A DNA stretch of 64,000 bases from Algoriphagus limi (GTDB lineage Bacteria > Bacteroidota > Bacteroidia > Cytophagales > Cyclobacteriaceae), in NCBI RefSeq assembly GCF_024919275.1, contig NZ_JANWGH010000002.1, positions 558,001 to 622,000 of the forward strand. The letters run 5' to 3'. Made by a program: the position numbers and the translations under genes. The notes beneath the pieces were generated by a model. The model was given only the letters and a program-made list of their open reading frames with translations, did no database searches and had not been told where the DNA came from. Below are positions 1 through 8,706 of the stretch, one piece after another. Position 1 is the first letter of the stretch; each line of letters opens with the position of its first letter.

Positions 1-1
1 A

Positions 2-52
2 ATTGGTGCGATTTTGGCCGGGATTACTTATAAATACATATCAAAAGAATAA
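2..52 (+). CDS. C-terminal end of an unidentified (membrane?) protein
   Basis: The second reading frame is open from the window edge to a TAA at 50-52 and encodes IGAILAGITYKYISKE. A hydrophobic stretch followed by Lys-rich residues looks like the end of a last membrane helix. The other two frames offer nothing better. The gene lies mostly outside the window, so its function cannot be named. The next gene begins 22 nt later on the same strand. Confidence 0.4.
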   Translation: MGAILAGITYKYISKE

Positions 53-73
53 ATCCACTAATCAATTATTTAT

Positions 74-529
74 ATGAAAAAACTAAAATTACTATCCATT
101 TTCTTCTTTCTGACTCTTTTTGTTAGTGTAGAAGCCTATTCTCAAGAGGTAGGTATTCGATTCGGTAATTTCTCTGGAAATAATGTAGCCGTCGACGGAG
201 TATTTGCCTTAGGTGAGTTTTCAAGAATTCACGCCGATGTCAGCTTTGGTGGCGGAGGTGTAGGAATTGATGCACTTTGGAATCCAATTTTCAAGCCTGT
301 TGGCAGCAGTGATTTCAACTGGTATGCAGGTTTTGGTCCATCTTTATTCCTGGGAGATCCATTCACTTTGGGGGCTGCTGGAGAAGTCGGTATAGAATAT
401 GCTTTTGCTGATGTTCCGATTACCATTGGTGCTGATTACCGACCTGTATTTGTGATCGTGGAAAACACCCGCTTCGTAGGTGATGGGTTCGGTTTCAACA
501 TTCGTTGGCGTTTTGGGCCAAACGATTAA
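74..529 (+). CDS. small outer-membrane beta-barrel-like protein
   Basis: 151 aa. A Sec signal peptide (MKK, hydrophobic core, cleavage near AYS-Q at about residue 23) is followed by alternating hydrophobic/polar glycine-rich strands and ends in a short aromatic strand (FNIRWRFG). This fits a small Bacteroidota outer-membrane barrel protein with about six to eight strands. No enzymatic motif is visible. The start is a clear ATG with an A-rich leader. A strong terminator follows 18 nt after the stop. The specific function is unknown. Confidence 0.6.
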   Translation: MKKLKLLSIFFFLTLFVSVEAYSQEVGIRFGNFSGNNVAVDGVFALGEFSRIHADVSFGGGGVGIDALWNPIFKPVGSSDFNWYAGFGPSLFLGDPFTLGAAGEVGIEYAFADVPITIGADYRPVFVIVENTRFVGDGFGFNIRWRFGPND

Positions 530-546
530 ATAATGAATTAGTAAAC

Positions 547-573
547 AGCAGGGTCAAAAGCCCTGCTTTTTTT
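547..573 (+). terminator. rho-independent terminator after the barrel gene
   Basis: The 7-bp stem AGCAGGG/CCCTGCT (547-553 and 561-567) with a 7-nt loop runs into a T tract ending at 573. It closes the preceding plus-strand gene. The T tract ends immediately before the ATG at 574 of the next gene. Confidence 0.8.
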
Positions 574-1032
574 ATGAAAAAAATTTTTGAAGGGATAATC
601 TATCTGGAGAAATTCTCAGGCAAAGGAGGATGGACTTATGCACGAATTCCTCTGACTTTTGAAAAGAAAGGCCATTATTTTGGAATGCGTCAGGTTTCGG
701 GAAAAATTGATGATTATTCATTTGAAAAGAAACACTTGATGCCTCTTGGAGATGGTTCCTTGTTTTTACCTATCTCTAAAGATATCCGAAAAGTGATCAA
801 AAAAGAGGCTGGAGATCCTATCAATCTTCTTTTGGAGAGTCCCGAAACTCCAAATGCAGCTCCTGAAGAATTAATCGCCTGTCTTAAAGACTACCCCGGG
901 AAATTCGAAGCATTTTTGGATTTAGAAGCAAAGGAAAAGTCTGACTGGCTTGAGTTTATTTATTCTTCAAATACAGAAAATCAAAAAGCCGAAAGAATCA
1001 TTCAGCTACTTGATACACTTGGAATCAAGTAA
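574..1032 (+). CDS. DUF1905 / YdeI-OmdA-like protein
   Basis: 152 aa. The N-terminal part (about residues 1-85, FEGIIYLEKFSGKGGWTY...) resembles the DUF1905 fold, and the C-terminal part (about 95-150, LKDYPGKFEAFLDLEAKEKSDWLEFI) resembles the YdeI/OmdA helical domain often fused to it. The molecular function of this family is not established. An upstream in-frame start at 505 would run back through the terminator and the end of the preceding gene, so the ATG at 574 was chosen. That start sits directly against the terminator T tract with no visible ribosome binding site. Confidence 0.7.
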   Translation: MKKIFEGIIYLEKFSGKGGWTYARIPLTFEKKGHYFGMRQVSGKIDDYSFEKKHLMPLGDGSLFLPISKDIRKVIKKEAGDPINLLLESPETPNAAPEELIACLKDYPGKFEAFLDLEAKEKSDWLEFIYSSNTENQKAERIIQLLDTLGIK

Positions 1033-1052
1033 AAAATGGATTCTTTCGGCTT
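986..1052. repeat. 14-bp inverted repeat spanning the gene end
   Basis: AAGCCGAAAGAATC at 986-999 and its exact reverse complement at 1039-1052 flank the last ten codons and stop codon of the DUF1905 gene. The 39-nt spacing could fold as a long-loop hairpin between two convergent genes. It lacks a long T tract, so a terminator role is only possible. Confidence 0.6.
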
Positions 1053-1055
1053 AAA

Positions 1056-3458
1056 TTAAAACTCTACGATTATTCCAATCGTCGGCAAGATTGTCCCAGC
1101 CGTATTTTCAATTTCCTTCAATTGATATCTTGAAGGATCATTTGGATTGATCAAAATATCTCCGGCATCATTTCTAACTGGAACCAATAATGGTGCTTGA
1201 AGCGCTTCAAAATTGTAAGCATTCTGAATGTCTAAGTACCAGTTCAAATTCCAATTCTTGAAATAGTACTTCTTGTCAATCCGCAAATCCAGTTGGTGAA
1301 ATGCTGGCAGGCGCTCCCCATTGATATTATCAAAATCCAAAATAGCCTGATTTCGCAGATCCCAATTACTGATTAGTGAGGACTCTTCTAAATCATAAGG
1401 CGTGTAAGGCGTTCCTCCCAAGTATCTCCACCGTGCACCGACTTCCCAATTTTTGGAAAATCGCTTTCCTGCTGTCAAGCTCACAATCACCCTATTGTCC
1501 CAAGAAGATGGAATGAACCCATCCGTATTTGGGTTGGTAAATTCACTTCTCACCAAGGTCAAAGCTGCTATTCCATAAAAATCCTGGAATAGACGCTGCT
1601 GAGCCAAAAACTCAAGTCCATAGGCTCTTCCTTCGGAATTGGAAACAACCGGTTCATTTCCAATCACTCCAAAATCAGCTCCTAAATTTGCCAATGAAAT
1701 TCCATTTCGGATGGAGGAGGGATAATTGGAATATTTCTTATAAAAGCCTTCTACTGTAAATCGCCTGTTTTTCTCTGGCTTCAATAACTCAAAGCCAGCA
1801 ATAAATTGTGTATTACGGATAAAACGAACATCATTTTCTTGATTTACTAGATTGCCTTCATTATCCCGATATCCTAAAACCGTATAGGGAGGTCTTTGAT
1901 AATAAATCCCCGTATTGGCAGTCAGAAACAAGTTCGGCTTCAATTGATAGGAAACGGAAAACCGAGGACTGATTTGATTCAAAGGATTTTGGGCTGTCTC
2001 TCCAAAATCAGCACCATCTACCCGAATTCCTCCTGAAAGCAATAATCGTTCACCATCCAAAGTCCTACTTCCAGAAACAAATGCTCCATAGGAATTGAAA
2101 TTCGAGGTTGCCTCCACATCAATGACTTGACCTGTTCCAGCCAAAGTAGCCCGATCAAAATTGTCGATGAAATAGCGGGAATACTCATAATTCACTCCAT
2201 ATTTCAAGGTATAGCCACTTCCAAAAATGGAATTTTCAGCCCGGAATTTATTTTCCGATTCTTGAGACAGGTAATCAAACAAGAGATTATCCTCGCTACT
2301 TTCGTCATTATTGGAATACTTAAAGGAATGATTGTTTAGCATATTTCGACTGAGGACAAAAGTCCAAAAACCATTTTCCCGGAAGCGCTTTAGCTTTAAT
2401 CCCGTAGCATAATTCCATTGCTCCTGTATCGGCAATACATCCAAAAGGTACAAGCGATTTTCCCGCTCTTCCTCTGTTTCATCATCCGGGATATCCTGAT
2501 TCAGGACAAAATTGTCAATCGCTCCCACACCCAAAAATGTCAATTCCGTTTTGTCATTCAACTTGGTAGTTGTCTTGACCTGAAAATCATTGAATGTCGG
2601 CAAAAAGGGTAAACCCAAAAGACGAAATAATCCCTGCAAATAAGAGCGTCGGGCTGAAAGTAGGTAGGTCGTATTTTCTCCAATAGGACCTTCATTAGAG
2701 AGGGTCAATTCTGAAGCTCCAACCGTCAACTGAGTAAACATCTCATCCCGTCTTCCTTCCTTGAGCTGAATCTCGAAGAAAGAACTCAGCGAATTCATCC
2801 GATTGGCAGGAAAACCGCCAGTTATGACATCGACATTTTTGATCAAATTCACATTGAGAAGCCCAACTGGACCGCCGGAAGAACCTTGCGTTGCAAAGTG
2901 ATTGATCACCGGTACTTCGATCTCATCAATAAAGAATTTGTTTTCGTTTGGAGCTCCTCCACGGATCAAAATATCATTCCGAAAACTTGGGGTACTTGCT
3001 ACCCCAGGAAGAGCCTGAATTACCCTGGAGATATCCCGATTTCCTCCAGGATAGCGTTCAATTTCATTGGTATTTAATCTCCTGACAGATAAAGGTGTTT
3101 CTTCTGATCTAGAAAACTCAGAACTAACCACTACCTCATTCAACTCGGAAGCATCCTCTAGCAATTCAAAATCCAATTGAATGGCTTTCGCCTGACTAAT
3201 CTGAATTTCGTATTTAGTGGAGGTTTTATAGCCTACAAAACTTGCGCGAACATTATATAGTCCGGGAGGAATGCCTTGGATTTCATAGTTACCATCCTCA
3301 TCCGAAATCGCACCCAATTCTGTATCCAAGATCAAAATATTTGCGAAGGCAATGGGCTCATTATTGACCGGATTGAATATCCTTCCTCGTATGACACCCT
3401 GTCCAAATAAGTCCAGAGTCAGAAAAAGCAAAACAAATGAGAGTAGTTTTGATTTCAT
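1056..3458 (-). CDS. TonB-dependent receptor with carboxypeptidase-regulatory-like domain
   Basis: About 800 aa from the ATG at 3458; an in-frame ATG ten codons upstream would put ten extra residues before a good signal peptide (MKSKLLSFVLLFLTLDLFGQ). Domains in order: signal (1-20), carboxypeptidase-regulatory-like beta-sandwich (about 22-105, RGRIFNPVNNEPIAFANILI), plug (about 115-240, with DILIRGGAPNENKFFIDEIEV), then a long barrel ending in a terminal Phe. It is an outer-membrane importer energised by TonB; the substrate cannot be read from the sequence. No SusD partner is adjacent, so it is not a typical glycan uptake pair. It follows crtW on the same strand after 75 nt. Confidence 0.85.
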   Translation of the reverse strand: MKSKLLSFVLLFLTLDLFGQGVIRGRIFNPVNNEPIAFANILILDTELGAISDEDGNYEIQGIPPGLYNVRASFVGYKTSTKYEIQISQAKAIQLDFELLEDASELNEVVVSSEFSRSEETPLSVRRLNTNEIERYPGGNRDISRVIQALPGVASTPSFRNDILIRGGAPNENKFFIDEIEVPVINHFATQGSSGGPVGLLNVNLIKNVDVITGGFPANRMNSLSSFFEIQLKEGRRDEMFTQLTVGASELTLSNEGPIGENTTYLLSARRSYLQGLFRLLGLPFLPTFNDFQVKTTTKLNDKTELTFLGVGAIDNFVLNQDIPDDETEEERENRLYLLDVLPIQEQWNYATGLKLKRFRENGFWTFVLSRNMLNNHSFKYSNNDESSEDNLLFDYLSQESENKFRAENSIFGSGYTLKYGVNYEYSRYFIDNFDRATLAGTGQVIDVEATSNFNSYGAFVSGSRTLDGERLLLSGGIRVDGADFGETAQNPLNQISPRFSVSYQLKPNLFLTANTGIYYQRPPYTVLGYRDNEGNLVNQENDVRFIRNTQFIAGFELLKPEKNRRFTVEGFYKKYSNYPSSIRNGISLANLGADFGVIGNEPVVSNSEGRAYGLEFLAQQRLFQDFYGIAALTLVRSEFTNPNTDGFIPSSWDNRVIVSLTAGKRFSKNWEVGARWRYLGGTPYTPYDLEESSLISNWDLRNQAILDFDNINGERLPAFHQLDLRIDKKYYFKNWNLNWYLDIQNAYNFEALQAPLLVPVRNDAGDILINPNDPSRYQLKEIENTAGTILPTIGIIVEF

Positions 3459-3533
3459 AGTTGGTTTTTTAGATACTATGAAAATCAATTTGGCTTAGGA
3501 TGGTTTCAAAAACTTAAAAGATTTTGACATAAA

Positions 3534-4250
3534 TCATCGAAAATCGGCTGTTTGTTTCTCTTTTACCTTCCAAAGTCTCCACCAAGGTGTGCCTGGTGAA
3601 TCATGATGTTCATAGTGATAACCGAAAAAATAACAGCTTAAAAATGCCCAAAGATGATTTTTTGATTGAGAATGAGAATGATGAATGTTATCGCTTTCAC
3701 CACGATGAGGAAGGTAGGTTCCAAAATAGAATAACTGAAGCGTGGAAAGCACGGCTGGTAGCATCCAGAAAACAATCAGGTTTTCGGTAGGAAGAAAAAG
3801 CTTTAAAATATTGAATGTGACCGCCATCAATAAGATTTGAAAAAAAGTCACATACTGCTTGATAAAGGAGAAATACCAAATAAAGAAATTGCCGGAAGGA
3901 TGATAATCCGGATCCTGATCTGTTGCTACGTGACGGTGATGTTCATGATGCTTAGGAAAAAGTTTCCAATAGAAATTAAAGGAAAAAAGGATGGCAGCTA
4001 TCCAGCCAGTAACATGATTTAATCGCTTATTACTAGAAACTACCCCATGCATTGCATCGTGTGCAGTGATAAACAATCCTGTGTAGAGATGCATTTGGAC
4101 AAGTATCCCCAAATAGGTCAAAGGAGACTTCCAATTAAGATCAAAATTCAGCCAAAAAATCAAACTAAGAGTCCATAGCACAATTATAGACCAACCAATA
4201 ATCAGCCCCTTGGGATCAACTTTTTTGGAAATTGTCTGAGTAACCGCCAT
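3534..4250 (-). CDS. crtW: beta-carotene ketolase, CrtW type
   Basis: 238 aa integral membrane di-iron enzyme that introduces the 4-keto group on beta-ionone rings. Histidine boxes are visible: HDAMH (64-68), HHEHHRH (101-107), and late YFGTYLPHR and FGYHYEHHDSPGTPWWRLW, the last two typical of CrtW rather than of acyl-lipid desaturases. Several hydrophobic segments lie between them. It is the last gene of the sigma-crtI-crtB-crtYcd-ispH-crtW run, 19 nt after ispH. The product is probably a 4-keto carotenoid such as a flexixanthin-type pigment. Confidence 0.88.
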   Translation of the reverse strand: MAVTQTISKKVDPKGLIIGWSIIVLWTLSLIFWLNFDLNWKSPLTYLGILVQMHLYTGLFITAHDAMHGVVSSNKRLNHVTGWIAAILFSFNFYWKLFPKHHEHHRHVATDQDPDYHPSGNFFIWYFSFIKQYVTFFQILLMAVTFNILKLFLPTENLIVFWMLPAVLSTLQLFYFGTYLPHRGESDNIHHSHSQSKNHLWAFLSCYFFGYHYEHHDSPGTPWWRLWKVKEKQTADFR

Positions 4251-4269
4251 GAAAAAGGCATTCAGATTT

Positions 4270-5115
4270 TTAGAAGGTAAGAATTCGCTCCCGAACTTGC
4301 TCCATCAGCCACATAGGAGTGGAAGTAGCTCCGCAGATTCCTACTGAATCATTTGCATCAAACCAGGATTCCTCGATTTGATCAGGGTTGGAAACGAAGT
4401 AAGTGTTCGGGTTTTTGTCTTTGCAGACATTGTAAAGCACCTTCCCATTAGATGATTTGGTTCCGCTGACAAAGACAATTTTATTGTATTTGTCTGCAAA
4501 CTCCCGGAGTTCCTTGTCCCGGTTTGAGACCTGTCTACAAATGGTATCGTTGGTATTTACAGTAATTCCATTTTCCCGAAGCACTTCATTGATTTCGTAG
4601 AATTTATCCGTGCTCTTGGTAGTTTGGCTGTAAAGCGTCAGATTCTTAGGAAGGGAAGGAATGTCCAGTTCTGAGATATCCTGAAAGACCACTGCTTTAT
4701 TATTGGTCTGCCCAAGCAACCCAATTACCTCTGCATGCCCATGCTTTCCGTAGATATAAATCGTCTCGTCCTTATCAAAGGAATTCTTGATTCGATTCTG
4801 CAATTTCAATACGACAGGACAGGAAGCGTCAATCAGGGTAAGGTTATTTTGTATAGCCAATTCATAAGTTGATGGCGGCTCCCCATGGGCACGAATCAAT
4901 ACTTTTTCATTCGTGAGCTGCTTGAGCTCCTGATGATCAATGATTCTGAGGCCTTTTCGAGTTAGCCGACTTACTTCCTCATCGTTGTGAACAATATCTC
5001 CCAAACAATAGAGATATCCTTGTTCATCCAAAATCTCCTCTGCCATTTCGATGGCATAGACCACTCCGAAACAGAAGCCTGAGTGTTGGTCGATTTCTAC
5101 ATGGAGATTCTTCAT
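4270..5115 (-). CDS. ispH: 4-hydroxy-3-methylbut-2-enyl diphosphate reductase
   Basis: 281 aa. IspH (LytB) is the last enzyme of the MEP pathway and reduces HMBPP to IPP and DMAPP using a [4Fe-4S] cluster. The three cluster cysteines are visible at C15 (HSGFCFGV), C99 (DASCPVV) and C193 (TICRQVSNRD), with RAHGEPP at about 75-81 and SSNGKVL and GATSTPMWLM near the C-terminus. Length is slightly below the usual 300 to 315 aa. It lies 3 nt after crtYcd, inside the carotenoid operon, which ties isoprenoid precursor supply to pigment synthesis. Confidence 0.95.
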   Translation of the reverse strand: MKNLHVEIDQHSGFCFGVVYAIEMAEEILDEQGYLYCLGDIVHNDEEVSRLTRKGLRIIDHQELKQLTNEKVLIRAHGEPPSTYELAIQNNLTLIDASCPVVLKLQNRIKNSFDKDETIYIYGKHGHAEVIGLLGQTNNKAVVFQDISELDIPSLPKNLTLYSQTTKSTDKFYEINEVLRENGITVNTNDTICRQVSNRDKELREFADKYNKIVFVSGTKSSNGKVLYNVCKDKNPNTYFVSNPDQIEESWFDANDSVGICGATSTPMWLMEQVRERILTF

Positions 5116-5118
5116 AGG

Positions 5119-5829
5119 CTATAAACTTTTGACAGAATGAAATGTTTTTGCGCTTCGAATTGCTTCAAAGAAACTGACATTCATCAATAGCAATGTCATG
5201 GAATAAATACTGTCCTCGATGGGAACAGTCCAAATGCGAATGCCTAAGTTTTCGGCATTATTGTATATCACTACCGGCTCATCTGTAATTCCACCCGTTA
5301 GGATACCATTACACAGAAAAAACGGAATCAAATGAACCAAGTAAGCAAAGAGAAATTTCCCTAAATACTTATCGTTAAATATCAGAAAATGAACCAATAA
5401 GGCAATACCTCCGACCAAAAAATTAACGGATGTGTACCATTTATCCAAATGCAAAAGAGCGAATCCAATCAGGAAAGGAACCATGATATACACAAAAGGC
5501 TTACCCCAATCGCGCAAAGGATCTTTCGGGAAAAAGTAAATCAACACCTCGTAAATAAAGAGGCAGGCAAAGGGAATCACAAAGAAGAAAAGCCACTCCT
5601 CCACCGGAAGATTCAAGAGATATAAGCCAGAAATATAGGTGGGATTGAATTCCCATACACCGATATCCGTAAACCAAACATCCCAAATCAAAAAGAATGC
5701 TGCGGTAATGAGCATTCCGGGGAAAATCTGACCCCATTTGGAAGCATAGCGAATTCGGTGCTCGAAGGATTGCGCCAAGGGATAGGATATGGCAAAAAGC
5801 AAAACTCCGAAATACAGGTACTTCTCCAT
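5119..5829 (-). CDS. crtYcd: fused CrtYc-CrtYd lycopene beta-cyclase
   Basis: 236 aa, about seven membrane segments. It is built as two halves, each carrying a PxE(E/D) motif: LPVEEWLFFFVIP at about 75-87 and VPIEDSIYSMTLLL near 202-215, the signature of heterodimeric CrtYc/CrtYd cyclases fused into one chain. It converts psi ends of lycopene into beta rings. This fused form is typical of Cyclobacteriaceae. The crtB stop overlaps this start by one base (TAATG), suggesting coupled translation. Confidence 0.88.
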   Translation of the reverse strand: MEKYLYFGVLLFAISYPLAQSFEHRIRYASKWGQIFPGMLITAAFFLIWDVWFTDIGVWEFNPTYISGLYLLNLPVEEWLFFFVIPFACLFIYEVLIYFFPKDPLRDWGKPFVYIMVPFLIGFALLHLDKWYTSVNFLVGGIALLVHFLIFNDKYLGKFLFAYLVHLIPFFLCNGILTGGITDEPVVIYNNAENLGIRIWTVPIEDSIYSMTLLLMNVSFFEAIRSAKTFHSVKSL

Positions 5830-6671
5830 TAGCTAATGCCCAGTTTGGTTCCAAAATAGGTCCCTACCAATAAGGATAGCTTTTTGGTATTCGGAATTCG
5901 TATGCGTCGCTGTGTAATTGTCTCGGCGGGTAAGCCTTTAATTTTGTCAAAAAGCTTCTGATAGTATAAGTAAGCGACTTTTACTCCCAATTTAGCTCCC
6001 TCGGGCAAGGCTTCGATCCCAACCAAAGCATCATCAAAGTCCTTTTGAATATCTTTTTCAATCTCTTCTTTTACACTTCGATTAAAAAGCTGAAAATCCA
6101 CTCCCGGGAAATAAACTCGGCCTCGTTCTTCGTAATCACTTTTCAAATCACGGAGGAAATTGACTTTTTGAAAAGCTGCTCCCAATTTACAAGCAGGTTC
6201 TTTTAAGCGCTCGTATTGGGCCGTATCCTCTCCACAAAATACTTTCAAGCACATCAAACCAACTACTTCAGCAGACCCATAGATATACTCATTGTAGCGA
6301 GAATCATTGTAGGTCTTGAAGTCCAAGTCCATTTCCATGCTATGCAAAAATGCCTCGATGAGATCCAATCCAATCTGATACTGATTGACGATCAATTGAA
6401 AGGCATGCAAGACTGGATTTAAAGAGATTTTCTTTTCAATGGCCTCATAGGTATCAGCCTTGAAGCGTTCCAAAAGACCTGCTTTATCCTGATCGTGAAA
6501 AGTATCAACAATCTCATCTGCATAGCGGACGAACCCATAGATGGCATAAATCGGTAAATGAAACTTTTTATCCAAGGTTTTAATCCCTAGGGTAAAGCTT
6601 GTGCTATATCGCTGAGTGATCAAGCGACTGCACTCGAGCGTGGTTTGATCAAAAAGTTTCTTAGCGTCCAT
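5829..6671 (-). CDS. crtB: phytoene synthase
   Basis: 280 aa. CrtB condenses two geranylgeranyl diphosphates to phytoene. The first Asp-rich substrate/Mg motif is DEIVD (52-56), followed by the helix with CGEDTAQYERL, and the second motif is NFLRDLKSDYEERGRVYFP, all characteristic of the squalene/phytoene synthase family. Length is normal. It lies 21 nt after crtI, and its stop overlaps the crtYcd start by one base. Confidence 0.93.
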   Translation of the reverse strand: MDAKKLFDQTTLECSRLITQRYSTSFTLGIKTLDKKFHLPIYAIYGFVRYADEIVDTFHDQDKAGLLERFKADTYEAIEKKISLNPVLHAFQLIVNQYQIGLDLIEAFLHSMEMDLDFKTYNDSRYNEYIYGSAEVVGLMCLKVFCGEDTAQYERLKEPACKLGAAFQKVNFLRDLKSDYEERGRVYFPGVDFQLFNRSVKEEIEKDIQKDFDDALVGIEALPEGAKLGVKVAYLYYQKLFDKIKGLPAETITQRRIRIPNTKKLSLLVGTYFGTKLGIS

Positions 6672-6692
6672 TGCTATAATATACCCATTTAT

Positions 6693-8177
6693 TTACAGAT
6701 TGTTTTCTTTCATCACTTCTCTTGCCACAACTCCCCCAGAAATCAAAGATGGAGGAACGCCTGGTCCGGGGACAGTGAGCTGACCTGTGTAATACAGATT
6801 TTTGACCTTTTTGTTTTTTAAAGAAGGCTTCAAAATCGCCGTTTGCGTCAAAGTATTGGCTAATCCGTAAGCATTTCCTTTGAATGCGTGATAATCAGAT
6901 TTGAAATCAGAATGCGCATAAGATCGCTTATAGATAATATGTGAGCGGATTTCCTGACCCGTAATTTCTTCCAAACGATCCATAATCACATTGAAATATT
7001 TTTCCCGCATTTCTTCCCCGTCCTCTAAATCTGGTGCCAAAGGAATCAACAAGAACATATTTTCTTTTCCTTCAGGAGCTACAGTTGGATCTGTTACAGA
7101 AGGAACAGACGCATAAAATAGCGGTTTTTCAGGCCATCTAGGGTTCTTGTAAATCGCATCGGCATGAGGCCCCAAAGGCTCATCAAAGAATAAATTATGG
7201 TGCCGAAGGTTTTTAAGCTTTTTGTCAATTCCCAAATAGAACAATAAACTGGAAGGAGCCATTACCCGCTTGTCCCAGTAATCATCAGAATAATTACTGT
7301 ATTTCGGATTGACGAGATGCTTATCCACATGATGGTAGTCTGCACCGGCAACAACTACGTCAGCATCGATTTTTTCTCCAGAAACCAATCGAACGCGCTT
7401 GGCGACTCCATGTTCGATTTCAATCTCCTCCACTTCCGCATCATAGCGGATTTCTACTCCCTTTTCTTCTGCCAACTCAACCATCCCTTTGATGATTTCG
7501 TGCATGCCTTTTTTAGGGTACCAAGTACCCAAGGCGATATCTGCATAATTCATCAAAGAATAAAGAGCAGGGATATTTTCGGCTGTTTCACCCAAGAACA
7601 AAACCGGGAATTCCATCAGGCGGATAATTTCTTCGGATTTAAAAAACTTCCGTACGTGTTTTGCCATGGACTGGAAAATATCCATTCGAATCATGTCCAC
7701 CAATAAACCCAGGGAAGTAAATTCGAATAAAGAGCGGCTTGGTTTTTCCACCAAATCATGAATCCCTACCTCATATTTGTATTTGGCTTGAGCCAAAAAC
7801 TTGTCTAGTTGATTACCGGCACCAGGCTCCAATTTATCCAACATGGACTTAAACTCATCCAAATTGGCCGGGATATCCAGAACCCGGTCTTTCCCATAAA
7901 CAACCGCATAGGAAGGATCAAGTCGAATTAAGTCATAAAAATCAGAAGGCTTTTTACCAAATTTTCCAAAATAGTCCTCGAAAACGTCTGGCATCCAATA
8001 CCAACTGGGACCCATGTCAAAAACAAACCCCTGGTGCTCGAACTTACGGGCTCGTCCACCGGGGGTACTGTTTTTTTCTACTATGGTGACTTTACAACTT
8101 TTACTCGTAGCAAGATGGGTGGCTGCAGATAATCCGGCAAAACCCGAACCGATGACCACCACATGTTTCTGATTCAT
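6693..8177 (-). CDS. crtI: phytoene desaturase
   Basis: 494 aa FAD-dependent CrtI-type desaturase that converts phytoene to lycopene. The N-terminal dinucleotide-binding motif VIGSGFAGLSAATHLA (about 8-23) and the C-terminal signature YYTGQLTVPGPGVPPSLISGG are intact, as is GPSWYWMPDVFEDYF after the FAD site. It begins 4 nt after the sigma factor gene, so it is the first structural gene of the operon. A separate 3,4-desaturase (CrtD) is not in this window. Confidence 0.93.
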   Translation of the reverse strand: MNQKHVVVIGSGFAGLSAATHLATSKSCKVTIVEKNSTPGGRARKFEHQGFVFDMGPSWYWMPDVFEDYFGKFGKKPSDFYDLIRLDPSYAVVYGKDRVLDIPANLDEFKSMLDKLEPGAGNQLDKFLAQAKYKYEVGIHDLVEKPSRSLFEFTSLGLLVDMIRMDIFQSMAKHVRKFFKSEEIIRLMEFPVLFLGETAENIPALYSLMNYADIALGTWYPKKGMHEIIKGMVELAEEKGVEIRYDAEVEEIEIEHGVAKRVRLVSGEKIDADVVVAGADYHHVDKHLVNPKYSNYSDDYWDKRVMAPSSLLFYLGIDKKLKNLRHHNLFFDEPLGPHADAIYKNPRWPEKPLFYASVPSVTDPTVAPEGKENMFLLIPLAPDLEDGEEMREKYFNVIMDRLEEITGQEIRSHIIYKRSYAHSDFKSDYHAFKGNAYGLANTLTQTAILKPSLKNKKVKNLYYTGQLTVPGPGVPPSLISGGVVAREVMKENNL

Positions 8178-8181
8178 AGGA

Positions 8182-8694
8182 TCAATTTTTGTGTCTGTAC
8201 ACTACCAATTCTTCCTTGAGTAGCTTTCTGGCAATATGAATCCTATTTTTGACAGTTCCAATGGGAATCTGAAGCTTATCTGCGATTTCATGATACTTGA
8301 AGCCGCGGAAATGCATCATAAATGGAGTTTTATAAACATCATCCAAATTTTCAATAGCTAGAGTGATATCATCCATGGCAAAATTGCCATACGCTCCATT
8401 CTCAATTTGAGAATCACTGGAGTTGATGTAATGCAAATTATCTGTGGTATCAACAAAAGTTCCTCGACGCACCATTCGCTGATAGTTGGTGATGAAGGTA
8501 TTCTTCATAATGGTATACAACCAAGCCTTCAAGTTGGTGCCCTCCGTAAATTTATCGCGATTAGTGAACGCTTTGACCATTGTATCTTGCAAAAGGTCAT
8601 TAGCATCGTCCATATCACGGGTCAACTTCAGCGCAAATGGCTTCAGTGTACTAGACAATTTGTTTAGTGAATAACTGAATTCTAGAGTTGTCAT
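8182..8694 (-). CDS. ECF-type RNA polymerase sigma factor heading the crt operon
   Basis: 170 aa from the ATG at 8694. A TTG nine codons upstream (8721) was rejected because it overlaps the -7 promoter element. Region 2 (about 15-80, TRDMDDANDLLQDTMVKAF and LKAWLYTIMKNTFITNYQR) and region 4 (about 115-165, HEIADKLQIPIGTVKNRIHIARKLLK) are intact; no zinc-type anti-sigma gene is adjacent. Being first in the carotenoid operon, it may direct transcription of crt or photoprotective genes elsewhere, as light-induced sigma factors do in other bacteria. That role is inferred from position. The operon promoter upstream is covered by paired palindromes. Confidence 0.85.
   Translation of the reverse strand: MTTLEFSYSLNKLSSTLKPFALKLTRDMDDANDLLQDTMVKAFTNRDKFTEGTNLKAWLYTIMKNTFITNYQRMVRRGTFVDTTDNLHYINSSDSQIENGAYGNFAMDDITLAIENLDDVYKTPFMMHFRGFKYHEIADKLQIPIGTVKNRIHIARKLLKEELVVYRHKN
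8650..8668. promoter_or_regulatory. possible extra operator inside the sigma gene
   Basis: A 19-nt near-perfect palindrome, ACTAGACAA-T-TTGTTTAGT (one mismatched pair), carries the same TTGTTTA/TAGACAA cores as the promoter operators but with the half-sites abutting. It lies within codons about 9-15 of the sigma gene, about 50 bp downstream of the likely transcription start. It may be a further binding site or coincidence. Confidence 0.35.
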
Positions 8695-8706
8695 GGCTGT
8701 GGAGTT

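Noticed and set aside
505..573. Upstream start for the DUF1905 gene
   Set aside because: It would read back through the preceding stop region and the terminator hairpin; the extra residues are not domain-like.
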